Origin: Moniliella sp. 'wahieum'
Taxonomy: Eukaryota > Basidiomycota > Moniliellomycetes > Moniliellales > Moniliellaceae
DNA: 64,000 bases
Assembly: GCA_003971905.1 (NCBI GenBank)
Contig: RSEE01000085.1
Location: 186,001 to 250,000 of the forward strand
Reading direction: 5' to 3'
Shown here: piece by piece, positions 11,469-23,712 of the stretch
How the letters are laid out: each line of letters starts with the position of its first letter
Position numbering within the stretch: position 1 is the first letter of the stretch
Notes under the pieces: model-generated
What the model saw: the letters and a program-made list of their open reading frames with translations, nothing else
What the model was told of the DNA's origin: nothing
Database searches by the model: none
Made by a program: the position numbers and the translations under genes

Positions 11469-12677
11469 GAGGCACGGGAGCAGGCTTCCAGCTCTGACAG
11501 CCGAAGGGGCCCGCCTTTAACCAGGTTCTTTGAGCGAAGTCAGATGCATGAAATGGAGCCAAGAATGAGGGGGGAAATGGGGGCAAGGCGAGAGAAATGC
11601 ACAACAAGCAATTGAGATTGAGATTGAGGGCGTCAACAGGTTTGGAACCGAGCCGGATGCAAGCGTTGGGTTGTTTTGAGGAAAAAATCAGGCACAACCA
11701 CAAAAGTGTTGCACAAAGAAACTAACCCAGGGCGTGAGATCAACGGATGACACACACACACGAGGTAGATCCAGACTCGCTGGGACGGGGTGAAAAACAA
11801 GAGAGTAATGTTGGGGATGGGGAAATGCGAGGGTGGCCTAGGATGGTAGGCGCTGTTCACCACAAGGGTAGCGGGGGGTAATGCCGCGAATTGCGAAGAA
11901 GCACGTGGGAGTACGGAGTAGGAGTGTGAGGAGAAAACGACGGTAGACGGAGACGGCCAGCCAGAGCAGAGACGAGAATAGTGCGGTGTGAGGCGCCTGG
12001 GAGCTGAGTGGCGGTAAGAAGAGAAGCTAGACTGTTGCCATGCCCTCTTGTTAGGGATAAAGTAGGAAAAGAACCGCCTGTAGAAGGTGTTGTTGCGGTG
12101 ATGGGCGCAACTGCCGCGCACACAGGTGGTGAGGAAGAGGCTCAGCGGATTAGCGCCACGGCACCCAACAGATGGAGCGGGGGGGAAGAGGCGGAGGTGG
12201 GTGGCAGGGAGCCAGGGGGGATGAAGGGAGGGAGAGAGCAGCTGTTGAGGGAGGGAGGAGAGAAGAAGCTGAGAGAGAGGAGAGGAGGGAGAGGCTGAGG
12301 TGGTGGTGCGGGGCGGGGGAGGCTGGAAGCACCCAGTAGTCGACGGACAACAGGGCAGGGGTTAGGGTAGCAAAGAAAGCGCACAAGCTATCATAGTGTG
12401 TGCAATGCACAACGCATCCATTATCCACCAGACCCGGATGAGGCAATCGGCGGCTGCGACGGAATGGGAATTGGATCGAGGGAGCCGCCGCTGGCGTATT
12501 GGCCTGTGGCACGACGGTGTGTGTGGCTGCTGCGGACTCAATCGGGGCTCTTTGCCTGTGGGAGCACACATGCCTCTGTGCCGGCGAGGGAGGGTCCTAG
12601 AACGCAACTCCTCTACTGTGTGCGGCCTGCGTCCTCCTCCCCAGGGCCTCTTCTGTGAGGCCCTCTGGGGCCCGAAG

Positions 12678-12693
12678 CCTGAGGCCTGAGGCG
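12678..12693. repeat. heptad array TGA-GGCC
   Basis: Two adjoining copies of TGAGGCC, a seven-base period with a self-complementary GGCC core. Confidence 0.6.
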
Positions 12694-13190
12694 TCGCATG
12701 GTCACCAAACGTGTACGGGAGGGTAGGCACGACGATGAGATCGATGGTCCTGGATGGGAACGTTGCCGCTGGTCAGGGCAGCACCAATCGACCAGTCCAT
12801 ATTCCATCTGGACTGGCACCGGCGTATAGGCGGTGGAGCTTTTCGACACACCCCTATAGCGAGGGCAATAATTAATAAGGAGAAGTACGTTTGCAGCAAC
12901 CCTACCCGCAGCCGCTTGTTCACAGCAGCGGGGCAGTCTCCTCCTCTCCCCTCCCCTCCCCGGCCCTCCCCCTTGCTTAGCGTGAGCGTGGTGCCGATCG
13001 GCTGCGATCGATCCGAATCCCTCTTCAGGCGCAGCGCCAGTATCCTGCCCCCGCGACCGCAGCTCCAAGCCCTTAGTGCTGCCTCCATTCGAACCGGCAG
13101 CTGGTGTGATGATATGATGGATGGGACCAGATCATGAGACGTGTGACAGAACGTGATGTGGGCCAGCGGTCGAGCAAGCTGATGGGTGCG

Positions 13191-13204
13191 TCACCGGTCA
13201 CCGG
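13191..13204. repeat. heptad array TCA-CCGG
   Basis: Two copies of TCACCGG in tandem. Confidence 0.6.
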
Positions 13205-14742
13205 CCTGAAGAAGATGCTCGTTGTACCACAGCGAATGGAGATACTAGTAGGCAACGAATGCTACCCTATTCCACCCAGTTCAAGTGCCACCAGGCCCCG
13301 GGACGCTAAGCATCGGTCACTGCATTCAGCATTCCGATGCCACCCTACACCACACTCACAGTTGCACCCATTCTTACTGCAATAATGGATTGCGTTTTTT
13401 CTCCAATCTTGAAGCTACAAGGTAAAAATCAGCTGTACTGCCTAATAGTAGGTGTGCATTTCTCCTGTTTTTGTTGCTGGACCCTCCTCTCGCCTATATT
13501 CAGCATGCCGCATACGTTCGAGTGAATTGGGAAGAGCAACTGGAGTAACAAAAGCACAGGCGGGTCGAACAACTGTGATGATGCAATGATGATCGATGAG
13601 CGCAAAAATTGATCGAAGATCCTGTGCAGTACTCCTATCATTTACCGAGCTCTTCAAGGCATCGATGGACAAACAGCTGTGGATGCCATACCAAAACAGA
13701 ACAGAGAGCTGCATGTGATCCATTCCAATATTCATCACGCTCTCTACTACTGTTACTGATGCAGTGATGGTATAAAGCAAACGACGACTCCACTTTAAAA
13801 CAGTTGAGTTTCCTTGAAACTTGGTTACTCTCGGCCCCATTCAAAAGCTGCACCCCCCGCGCGATCGGCGTAGCTGTGCTCGATGTCTTCACAATCGCCT
13901 TCTCCACCTCCGGACAAGAGGACTTCTGGAAAAAAAGCATATCATGCCGTGTGACGGGCACATGAGCGGGAAGGCACCAAACCCGTGAGGGCGAAGAGAG
14001 AGTTGAACACCGGGTTTACCGATTATACTACCCCCTCCCCTCAAGAGACTGTGGTAGTGGAACAACAATATTGGCTGGGTGCAGACGGCAACAGGAGATC
14101 GGCGGCCTGGGGAGCAAAACACGCAACGCTGGTGACAAGGTGGAGACGCCACACATAATCGGGAGAGAGGAAGAGGGGCAGAGAGAATTGATATGTTTAT
14201 AGAAGACCAGAGAGCCAACAGTTGATGATGTATTGCATTGAACCATGAAGGGAAGTCTAGAGGCTAGAGAATATTCTTGCCCTTGACTCCCAGGAATGAA
14301 TATTGGACAAGGAGAAGGCATTGTCATGATTTCTGCTATCGCACTAGTCAGTGTATATCGAGAGTGCAGAAACAGCAGCCTTGTCAAGAGACCTGTTTTG
14401 TGGCTTTGGTTTCCCGTCGTCGTTTTGGATAGCTTTCCAACACCTGCCCTGGCCATCTTCATTAATAGCTTTTCACATCCACCGCGCCCAAATCATTCCA
14501 TGTTGCGATATGCAGTCCATGGCTGATGGACCCGCAGTTTTACGGAATGTCAACGGTCTATCCATCGGAGACAAAGACGGGCTATACATGATGAGGATAT
14601 TGGCTCTGTGGGGGTAGTGTGGCAATGACCCCCGCGTCTGCTGTCGAAGCCTAGCTTGAAGCAAGTACTACTGCCTGCTCCATCAGGGCTGGCGGAGCCC
14701 CGACTGGGGTGGGCTGGGTAGCGCTGGTCACGTTTGGCCTGC

Positions 14743-14782
14743 CGTGACGCGTGACGCGCGTGACACGTGAGCGCGTGAGCAG
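14743..14782. repeat. heptad array TGA-CGCG
   Basis: TGACGCG repeats with interposed CG and CACG variants, about 510 bases upstream of the GH88 start. Confidence 0.7.
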
Positions 14783-15295
14783 CAAGATGCAGCACAGGGG
14801 CAGCTTGGGCATATGACTGTCCCTATGCGGGCAAGCCGATCTCAGGATGCCAGGCACGGCACTGGCCCCACCCCGCTGCATGCGACTTGTGACATACATG
14901 ACAGCTGGGGTGGGGCTGTTTGTCCCCGCGTCTCCGTCAGGATGCGAGGGACCCAGCACAGCAGCAGTGTGGGCGCGATGGATCGGCTGGTGCCATCGGA
15001 AGGGGGTGGCTAGACTGGCGTGGTGGCTGGGTGCACGCACCAGCAGCGACGGGCGGAGCAGCAGCAGGCCCAGCGCCTGAGATGCTCGCTCCTAGTGACT
15101 GGGCTGAGCGCTGACTGCCGCAACTCAACTGAGTGCATCCTGACTCAGGACAGCGCGAGGCTGAGAGCCACTGAGCTCAGCGAGCACTGCGCCCAACGCC
15201 CGCTTGCATCCTCAACCACCGCCCCGCCCCCTGTGCCTCCGCCTGTCTCGGCGGCATTCGCTTCCAGCTTACCGGCTGCCACCCCCACGCCACCG

Positions 15296-16855
15296 ATGCT
15301 GTCTGCTTCGCCCTTGCTGGCCGTCAGCCTGCTTTCGGCCGCCGCAGCCCGCCGCCACCGCCCACGCCGCCTTTGCCCCGCAGAACACATGGGCAGGCAA
15401 GGCGCCCCGCCCACCGCCAACGCCACCGCAGCCAACCCCGCAGGCCTACCGCCCACCGACGAGCTCCTCCAGACCGCCAATCTCGCCGCCCGTTTCTGGC
15501 GCATTGCCACCACCCGCGATCCGGCCGCCGGCCACCCGCAGTACACCTTTGGCGGCTACGGCAACACCCCGCCCACGCCCACCGCCGCTGTCGGCACCTA
15601 TACCGTCTTTGACCCCACCCAGTGGACCAGCGGCTTCTTTTCCGCGGGGCTCTGGGGCTGTACGACCGCCTGACCAACTGTGCCGCTGCAGGCAATCTGT
15701 CTGGCGCGCCCTCCTTGCCCGACTGGGCCGCGCAAGCCAGCAACTGGACCGCCACCTTGGCTGTCAACAGCGCCACCAACACCCATGACCTCGGCTTCAT
15801 GGCGTATCCATTCCAAGCCCAGGACAGCCTCACCTCCTCCCAACGCTGGAACAGTACGATCAGCAACATGTCCACCACGCTGGGCAACCGCTTTGTTCCA
15901 GCTGCTGGTGTCGTCCGCACCTGGGACAACCCGGGCAGCCACCCGGACTCGGTGCTGGTGATCATTGACTCGGTCATGAACATGCCCCTGCTATTGGAAA
16001 GTGCAGCGAACTACACCCACAACCAGACCCTGAATACGATTGCCCAGTCACATGCTTCCAAGCTCATCCAGCACCATGTTCGTCCGATGGCTCCACCTTC
16101 CACCTATGCGACTACAGTGGCACCACCGGTGAACTGTATCGATGCGGAACAGCCCAAGGCTATGCTGACAACTCGACCTGGTCCCGCGGCCAGGCATGGG
16201 CACTGCATGGGTTCACTCAGCTTTACACCTTGACCGGCAACCAGACGTACCTGACCACCGCCCAGCGTGTGGCCGATTACTGGGTCACGCATTTGCCCTC
16301 CGACGGCCTGCCGTACTGGGACTTTGATGCGCCCCGCAATGCCACCACGCCACGCGATGTGTCAGCAGCGATGGCGGCTGCCTCTGGCCTGGCCACGTTG
16401 GGTACAATTGACAATCGTTCCAACTACACCACTGCAGCTGTGCAACTGCTGCACGCTGCCTACTCGCTGGCCCTAGCGCAACCGATTACCTTTGCTTCTG
16501 CCTCGACCAAAGCAGCTGGGGCCAACTTGACTATCAGTTCTCCTCCAACGCCACCGATTCGACCGGGTTTGAGGCAGCGCTGATGCACAGCACTGTCAAC
16601 AACCGTGGTGGCAACGCCGACACGGGGTTGATCTATGCCGACACGTACTTTATTGAGGCGGGCAACAAACTTCTGCAACAAGGTGTTTGGCCTTGCTCCT
16701 CGTCCCTGGTCACTCCCGCCGCTGCCTCCAGCAGCACAGGAAGCTCCAGCGGCAAAGGCCACAAGGGGGCAGCTGCCACACTTCATCCCGCTGGGGCAAC
16801 AGCCGTCATCCCAGCCTTGCTGCTGGTTGTCACGCTGGTACATCTTTCGTTCTGA
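15296..16855 (+). CDS. GH88 unsaturated glucuronyl hydrolase, secreted, C-terminal anchor
   Basis: GH88 enzymes remove the 4,5-unsaturated uronic residue left by polysaccharide lyases. An N-terminal signal peptide (MLSASPLLAVSLLS then an Ala-rich stretch) is followed by WTSGFFSAGLWGLYDRLT, NTHDLGFMAYPF with the family's His-Asp, VIIDSVMNMPLL with the second conserved Asp, WSRGQAWALHGFTQLYT, LPYWDFDAP, SAAMAAASGL and NADTGLIYADTYFIEAGNKL, all in family order. The tail is Ser/Gly-rich, then a hydrophobic helix (ATAVIPALLLVVTLVHLSF) ends the protein at 16855, which suggests a GPI or membrane anchor. About 520 codons. One-base frame changes lie near 15340, 15655, 16085, 16215 and 16520. No introns are obvious. 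Confidence 0.88.
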
Positions 16856-16877
16856 GATCTGATCCCAACTCGCCCTT

Positions 16878-17404
16878 CTAGGACGCACGAACAAAATCCA
16901 TCATTTTCTTGCCTCGTTTGCCATCCACCCCTGGCATGCCCTCACTTCCTTCTGGACTGCGCTGCTGCACCACATCGTAGACGGATGCGACGTTCGTGTG
17001 CAGGGCACTGGGGGGGTTAGGGGGGAGACGCGTAGTTCTCCTCGCCAACGTGAGAGTTCGTCGTCTCCCCATACTGGTGCATCTAGTACCCAGGCTTGTA
17101 ATCGCAATCGCCCCAACGGGGGCATCCCTCGTAGTAAGACCTCTGTGTCACTTGCGCTGAGTACCGAGCGGGTATACATCACCGCGACACACTTGGGCTG
17201 GCGAAACGGTGAACTCTCGCACCCGGGCCTGGTGGCTCCAGGAAATGCTGCGTGGGACGTAGATGGGGTACGTGACCAAGGGGCCGAGAGCGGGACGGAC
17301 GCTCGCGCCCGCGTGATGATGGGCTTGTGAACGTTGCGCTGGCACTGGTCGCGGGGGGAGGGGTAGACGTTAGGGAGAGAGATCCAACCACCACTGTACC
17401 ACAC
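16878..17404 (-). CDS. possible small gene of unknown function
   Basis: Convergent with the GH88 gene, with only 22 bases between the two stop codons. The last segment reads TNVASVYDVVQQRSPEGSEG then GKRGKKMMDFVRAS and a stop, which looks like a real basic C-terminus. Further upstream, plausible text is spread over other frames (TYPIYVPRSISWSHQARV; EVLLRGMPPLGRLRLQAWVL). No family is recognised. Upstream text to about 17600 may also belong. It could be a frame-damaged real gene or chance open sequence in GC-rich DNA. Confidence 0.25.
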
Positions 17405-17689
17405 GCGCTCTCACTCTGGTCCGGCGCATTCTGCTTGTTGCATCATAGTATGATGCTGGCCCCAGTAGGTGAGACCACAGTGGATGTGCCAACAGGGCGG
17501 GACCGTCTGGCCCCCGCCATTGGCTTCCAAACCGAGTGTACAGCGCGAGTGGATACGGATGAGCGCATGTGCCAAGAGGCGTTGCATATTTTGTGGCCAA
17601 GCCGTTGAGAAGCGCGGTAGTGGGGTTCGTCCGCTGTTTGGCGGATGTAGAGAGGGATGGATTTGTGGACGGCCGCGGCTAATGGCGGC

Positions 17690-17731
17690 CTGATCTGAGT
17701 CTCAGATGTGAGGGAGCTGAGATCTGAGACG
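17690..17731. repeat. TGA/TCA cluster with GATC core
   Basis: Imperfect inverted arrangement of TGATC, TCAGATG and TGAGATCTGAG units. Confidence 0.5.
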
Positions 17732-18067
17732 CGGAGAGGCCGCGTCGCTGGGTACGTACTACATGCGGAATACCCACACGCTCATTAATCATTTGCGTTG
17801 TAAGACAGGAGAGGAACCGAAGGATTCAGTTGAACGTCGAGTGGAGAACCTCTGTGGAGATGTATGCAATGGGACAGTGGTGGCGCATGGTGGTTCAACG
17901 TACTGTGTCACGGGCAAAGACGGACTGCTGTTGCTACAGAACCTTTCCCTACGCTTGATCTGTGCTCCTTTGAGAGCCGCGTTCGCCTTTAATCCTTCCT
18001 CTTTCCACGCTGTATGTTACTTCAGTTAAAGCGCCGTGTCTGCATAACCTTTCTTCTCTATGTTCTT

Positions 18068-18545
18068 CTCCTAGCGGGTCAATTTGTAAAATCATCCCCT
18101 TTTTACAAATCCGTCCTTGAGCCACAACAGACAACACCCGCGTTACTCCCTAATAATATAGCTCACGCACAATCCCACCGACCTGCTTCAATGACCACTT
18201 CTTGGTCTTCCCGAATCCCTCCGCCCAGGCATCCTTTGCCGTCCATCTCCCTCCAGATTGCAGTCTCCTCCGTGTACGGATGCCGCTGCGATCCAACAAG
18301 ACAGTTGTTCTGTGACAGGACCTGTCCGACCCTGATGTCGTTGTCTGCGTCAAACTTCGCGAGGTGGCGCCCCAATGGAGAGCCCTCACCTCGTTCTAGC
18401 TCCGTCTCACCTCGTTTTTAACTCTGTTTGGATTCACCAACAGTGTTCAAGCTCGAGATAAATACCGTGAGCGGGCTCTCCTCCTTCAAGGGAAAGCACC
18501 CCAAAACCTTGGGTTTTGGGCTCCAGTTCTAGGCTGGCCCACATG
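18068..18545 (+). repeat. dispersed repeat, copy 1
   Basis: This stretch matches 38421-38963 in the same orientation and order. Shared blocks include CCTAGCGG, AAATCC-CCTTGAG, ACTCCCGCG or its variant, CCGACCT-CTTC, GACCAC-TCTTGGTCTT, ACCTCGT with AGCTCCGT, CACCGTGAGCG or TACCGTGAGCG, CTCTCCT and GGAAAGCACCCC. The copies are clearly diverged and neither encodes an intact protein, so this looks like an old mobile-element remnant or a non-coding repeat. Confidence 0.65.
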
Positions 18546-19470
18546 GCATACTGAGCTTTAAGCTTCGTGCCGCACTTAGAAGAGACTACAAGGGTTGGAA
18601 CAAGGCGGGGCTGCTTAACATTTAGATCTTGGGGAGTAGAGGCAAGGCGTACCGAGGGCAGCACAAAGGGGTCACAAGAGGCGCTGACGCGCTGACATGC
18701 AATAACAGGATTAGTATATCCCCGGAGTGGAGAGAAAAGGTGCGCGTTTGTTGGGGGTCTTTTCCATCTGCGAGAGCTTTTGCGGCTCCGTCTGGGGTGC
18801 TCTTTGTGATGAGGTGGCAGGTTTTGCATGCGTGTGTGGATCGGCCTGCCAAAGAAGAGGGGGCAGTGCAAGAAAGTGCGCCAAACTCGTGGCTGTGCGG
18901 TGCGCGAGCGAAGTAGAAGAGCTGTGGTGCGCGCGTGAGCCACAAGAGCTCGAACAAACAGGCTGTTGGTGTTGTACTAGAAGACTTCGTTGCGGCATAT
19001 CGGCCACACCATCATACAGCGTTTGTTGCTTTTTGTGGAAGGGGGGGCAACAGACGTAGTTGGGGGCTGCCCGCACCACAGTATGATCCCTCTTTTTTCC
19101 CTTCCGCCAAGCCGTGGCGGGTGTGCTACACGCGGAACGCCGGCATCCAGTGTGGCAACCCTCCTAGTAATAGCTCGCACGCACACCGCGCCCTAATAGC
19201 TGTATGCTTCTCGCAGAGGTTGCAGTGCCACGAAAACATACCATCACATTGTTTATCACTCAGTACGACGTCACGTGCGTCAGCGCAGATCGAGCATCGT
19301 CTCTCTCCTGGTGCGTCTTTGGTCCCGATGGGCTCGGGGTACTCCGGGTACTACCAGTACGGTTACCTCTCCGTCGCCAGGTGGAAAATATTGGGGCCGC
19401 GTGACGATCGCAGCGGCTGCCCCACGCAGCCGTAGCCCCAACGATGCACGCAACAACGTGTGGGCAACAG

Positions 19471-19490
19471 TCAAGCTTCAAGCTTCAAGG
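19471..19490. repeat. heptad array TCA-AGCT
   Basis: TCAAGCT in tandem with an overlapping AAGCTT palindrome. Confidence 0.65.
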
Positions 19491-19840
19491 GAACGCCTGC
19501 GCAAGCTCCCTGCGCATCGTCACATTGCCACATGGTAAGCTCGGAAAAGACACGACGGGGCGCCTCCCGGCTACATACACTGTTAGTCTAGGGAGCCGGA
19601 CGGGCAGAAGGATGAGGAGAAGGGGATGGATTACTACTAGTAGAGCCACAGTTGGGTCTGGGGGTACAGAGGCATCTATAGGAGGCCGGACTAGGCATAA
19701 ACAGGGGCAGTGAGTCACACAGGAGAGAATGCAGGGCACAGGTCAGTGACACGCTGGGACACCCGCAGCGTGGATGCCGATGGAACCGAGGCGAACCTGG
19801 TCTACCGACTGGGAGCCGGAGGATCACAGTCAACATACAC

Positions 19841-19885
19841 CGCGTAACGCGCGTAACGCGTAACGCGTAATCAATCAATCAATCG
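19841..19885. repeat. heptad array TAA-CGCG then AATC repeat
   Basis: Three TAACGCG units, then four TCAA/AATC units. Confidence 0.75.
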
Positions 19886-20175
19886 GTGCTGTCTTTTTTT
19901 TTTTTCTTCTTCAGAGAGTTGGTACGGGGCGACAGCTTTCAGTTGCCCGCGGCGATCCCGGAGGACACCTATCCGATCGTGGTCTCCATATGAACCACGA
20001 CACCGCCATGGTCACCGTCAGGGGTTATGTGCGCGTGGCATACGCAAACGGCAGCCTATGACGCACATCGATATCGATAAGGCCGGCAAAAGGAGCTGCT
20101 AACAGTAACTCGTGCCTGCGTCGGTGGATGGCCGATATTCGACGTGGATCGATCGATATCCGACGGCCATGTTCT

Positions 20176-20206
20176 TGATGCATGATGCATGATGCATGAT
20201 GCATGA
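20176..20206. repeat. heptad array TGA-TGCA
   Basis: Four perfect TGATGCA units plus a closing TGA, about 280 bases upstream of the Ecl1-like start. A TCA-CCGG-TCA unit follows at 20216-20228. Confidence 0.85.
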
Positions 20207-20488
20207 GCGATGGCAGTCACCGGTCACCCTGGCGCGCACTGCTCCCACCCGCCATTAAATTAACCAAGCAACCTTAATTCCGTCCGCGCCATCGCTCCGC
20301 ATTTTCCAGGTTGCATTTTTTTTGCCGCTACCCTCGACCCACTTACCTCCACCCCGCCACCACCGCCTCCACCGCCCACCCACCGCCCACCCACCTCCAC
20401 ACCCACAGCACCACCAACTCCCATTATATCCCTTCCCCGTCCCCCTCCTCCTCCCCCTCCTTCTTCCCCTCCCCCTCCTCCCCCTCCT

Positions 20489-21927
20489 ATGGCTGTTGGC
20501 GCCCCCATCCCCTCGGTTCCCCACCCGTGCCATGCCCTCCGCAGCCCAAGCATCCGAGGACGTCCCAACGCCAAACCGCTCCCCAACTACGACGACGACA
20601 CTGCCGCTTTGTGGATGGCCGACGAGCTATGTACCGTGTGTGCTGAGGCCGTCCTCCCCGGAAGCCTCTTCTGCAGCGATCAATGCCGCCTCCGTGACCA
20701 GGAGCACCACCGCTTCCCCTCCCTCCCGCTATCGACCTTCACCAAGCACCCGGGCCTGCCGGGACGGTGCTCGCTGCTCTGGCCCCCCAGTCGTCTTACC
20801 TCACGGTGCTACCTTCAACGCGCTTCCTTCACCCTTTCTTGAGGCAACTGCCCTGCGTCGAGGCCCCTCCACTACGCATGTGTACCCGCGTACACCGCTG
20901 CAACCGCGCCTCCCCGGCCCTGCGAGCATTTTAGTCTAGTGAGCAACAGCCCCAACGTGAGCGAAGGCGAATCGGATCAGCCCCCAACGACGACCTCGCC
21001 ACGGATTTGTGCCTCCCAAGGGCCAGACATGCGCCCGTTGATCAAGTCCCCTGCCATGCGTTTTGTTCGCAAGCCCAACGCGACCACAAATGCCCGCCCC
21101 CGTCTTCTTGGCCAGTCCGGCCTTGGCCCCTTCCACCCGCCGGCCGCGGAGCTCCGTCAGTCCGACTCCTGCTTCTCCCTGGATGGCAATGGAACACCCT
21201 CATCGTCCCCCCTCTCGTCCCCCCTCGCGCACAGTCCCATCACATCACCCGGCCCCATCCTCATGCGATCCTCGAGACGATGTCGACTCGGATGCGCGTC
21301 GTGCATCTCGGGATTTGACCTTGGCCCTGCCGCTCGTGATCATCTCGTTTCTGGTCACACGCAACCCTCTGTTGCGCCGGTCCCTTCCATGGCCACGTCG
21401 GTCGGGATCCCCGTGGTTCATCGACGGCTACCGAGCGATTCTCTTGTCGCACTTCGGAATACGCTGCACATGGCTACGATTGACCCACCTCGTTGCCCCC
21501 CTGCCATGACCGAAGCGGCGGTGCCGGAAGTGGGAAGGGGGAGGACGAGACGGCCGCGTGCGCTCGGCCCACATGCCAGTTCAACTCGATGGGAGGGTGA
21601 GGAAGAGCGTGGCCGTTCTCGGACGACGGATGCGCCAGCCGACCGTGCACCCTTCGCCGCGCGACCTCTTCCAATGATGTGGAGCGTCGTTTGGCCTCGA
21701 GATCGCGCGCCTCTATGACCGGTGAAGATCTGGAGTCACGACGGGGCCGCTCCTCCACACGAGCTCCTCGCTCCATATCTCGCCGTCGCAGTCCTTCCCC
21801 CCCGCGCCGAGGTGATCGACGGCTGGCGTCACGAGTACGTGAACGGTTGCAGCTCGCTCCGGCTGTTGACGTGGGCGCTTCGCCTCCTGCACCCATCTCT
21901 CCCCACTCTCCGTACGGATGTGGATGA
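20489..21927 (+). CDS. Ecl1-like zinc protein (lifespan/starvation regulator family)
   Basis: The segment ADELCTVCAEAVLPGSLFCS then DQCRLRDQEH (about 20615-20705) has the C-x2-C ... C-x3-C pattern and surrounding residues of the Ecl1 family, small fungal proteins that extend chronological lifespan and respond to nutrient or zinc limitation. Beyond it lies Ser/Pro-rich text (SCFSLDGNGTPSSSPLSSPL) and an Arg/Ser-rich region (RAPRSISRRRSPSPPRRGD, about 21760-21820), with a last stop at 21925-21927. The later parts fall in several frames, so two or more one-base changes are needed to join them, and the end could be as far as 22141. The ATG at 20489 is chosen because it is in frame with the zinc motif; another ATG at about 20531 opens a frame without it. 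Confidence 0.55.
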
Positions 21928-23663
21928 AGGGAGGCGTACCGGCGCACTTGCTTTGGGCTTGCGCAGTGCCGAGCCGCCCGATCCAGACCACGTGCTGGCA
22001 TCACCTCTCCTCGTTCGCCTCGCGTGCGAAAACGTAGCCTGGGCCCAGCCAGCTCCCCGCTCACTTCGCGCTCCCATCCGTCGTCGAGCCTATCCCCCTG
22101 CTCCCCTTCGTCTTCGCTTCTCAGTCGTGGACGGGCGCTGACCAAGCATCTGACCATACACGGAAGCCGTATGCCAGTCAGCGTCCAACCTCGTGGCCTC
22201 TAACTCTTCCCCCTTTTCATTCGCCAAGCATTCTCCACAAACTGCCCAACGCAATTCTCTCAATGGCCCATGACCCCTCCGTACCTGGATCCACCTTTCT
22301 TCTACCAGCCCTTGTTGGCCCCGTGAAGACTTCTTAAAATTTCTTGTCTGTCTCCCCCTGGCGAGATCCTTGCGTTCGTTCCTTGTCGACGCTTTGCGCT
22401 GCCAGTATGCATACCCATCTTGCTTTGGCCCTACGAATCTTCTTTTACGCATGCCTTACGCTCTTGGTTGCCTTCTTTTGCTTCCGACCACATCCCTTTC
22501 TTCTTTGGCCTTCGTCTGTGCCTTACTACTAGCCTCGGTCTCAGTGGGGCCGAACACTGGCACCCTTTTTCTCTTTCTTTTTCCCCTCCCTGCCCCCCCC
22601 CCACCCCCAAGACAAAAACACCCACACTGGTTCCCCCTTCCTTTCCAATTCTGCTGCATTCACTGCGCATACGGTCCCGCTGGTCGGGCCACTACCACCC
22701 CCAAGCAACTTCGCGCTGTGGCGCGCGTGCGCGTGCATTCCTGATCGACCATCCTCCTTCTTTGATCCATTCTCCCGTCGGTCCCCAACGCCCTGCTCAT
22801 CTTCTTCGTCTCCTACCCTCTTTTCCCCTTATTCACATCACAGCTTCACCGCTTCCTCCCCCCATCGTTCGTCCCACCCACAAGCATTCAAACATAAAAG
22901 TATTCCCTCCATCCATTAATTCCCTTCTACAGTCCCCCTATACATAACCGGAGACCGTACCGTTTTTCTTCTTCCCCTCGTTACCCGCTTCTTGGCCCGT
23001 CCCCACTCGCCCGAAGGTGGGGTTGAGCAAAGGGCGGTTATCGCTTGCCTAGCTGTCATACACGGCCTGACACAGGGCATAATCCGTTGTCATGTCCTTT
23101 TGTATAGTAGGGGGGGAGGGGCACGCCTGTCGATTGAGATGTTGAACAGTCCGCGTATAGCCAGCCTTTCTCAGTGTCCCGGTGGTGTGCTCGGTCCGTT
23201 GTCTGGTACAGAGATGTACATTGAGACTCTTCTGAAAAAGTTGGCTTGTTCTCTGATTGTATAGTAGAGAGACACGACAAGGCAGAGGCGCCAGTAAATG
23301 GGTTTTTTGCAGTCCTTTCCATTCCCACCATCGCTGTACACCGCAGGGAATCTTGCCAAGGTACACGGGATCGGGATGGAGGAGAAGGTGGGCAGAAGGA
23401 CGAGAAACTTCTCCGAAAGCTGAGGACAGTTTTCGGTCATCTGCGCGGTAATCGCCGTGTATACCTCTCTCCCACCACGATCAAAGATTATTTTTGACAC
23501 CCTACTACAGCGGATGCTGGCCCGTGCCCACCGTCGCCAATGTTTTGTCCGGTACCTTCTGGTAACATGTGTTCCCTAGAATCATCATGATGTGCATCAT
23601 GCTGGTAGTGTAAATTAAACGAAGGAAAGAGAAACAAACGGGGTGTGTATACATCAGTGACGT

Positions 23664-23712
23664 CAGCGCCTGAGCGCTCAGGCTCAGCGCTCAGGCTGAG
23701 TCGTGCTGAGTG
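23664..23712. repeat. TGA-GCGC / TCA-GGC inverted array
   Basis: Alternating TGAGCGC, TCAGGC and TCAGCGC units, ending in TGCTGAG repeats; strongly self-complementary. Confidence 0.65.

Larger units (their letters stand above)
11469..15295. other. long gene-poor region
   Basis: 11.5-12.35 kb is purine-rich on this strand, pyrimidine-rich on the other, and looks like promoter and leader of the minus-strand gene before it. 12.35-15.29 kb has no reading frame with conserved text on either strand; 13.3-14.6 kb is less GC-rich than its surroundings. It contains heptad arrays at 12678, 13191 and 14743. The last few hundred bases are the promoter of the GH88 gene. Confidence 0.5.
17405..20488. other. 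gene-poor region with repeats
   Basis: No conserved protein text on either strand. It holds a TGA/TCA cluster with GATC cores (17690-17731), one copy of a dispersed repeat (18068-18545), heptad arrays at 19471, 19841, 20176 and 20216, and C-rich sequence (20340-20480) that is the leader of the Ecl1-like gene. Confidence 0.5.

Noticed and set aside
13380-14620. Possible transposon or RNA gene in the AT-richer stretch
   Set aside because: No transposase, reverse transcriptase, tRNA fold or terminal repeats found.
15296-16855. GH76 mannanase of the Dcw1/Dfg5 type
   Set aside because: The HDLGF, WSRGQAWALHGF and PYWDFDAP motifs are those of GH88.
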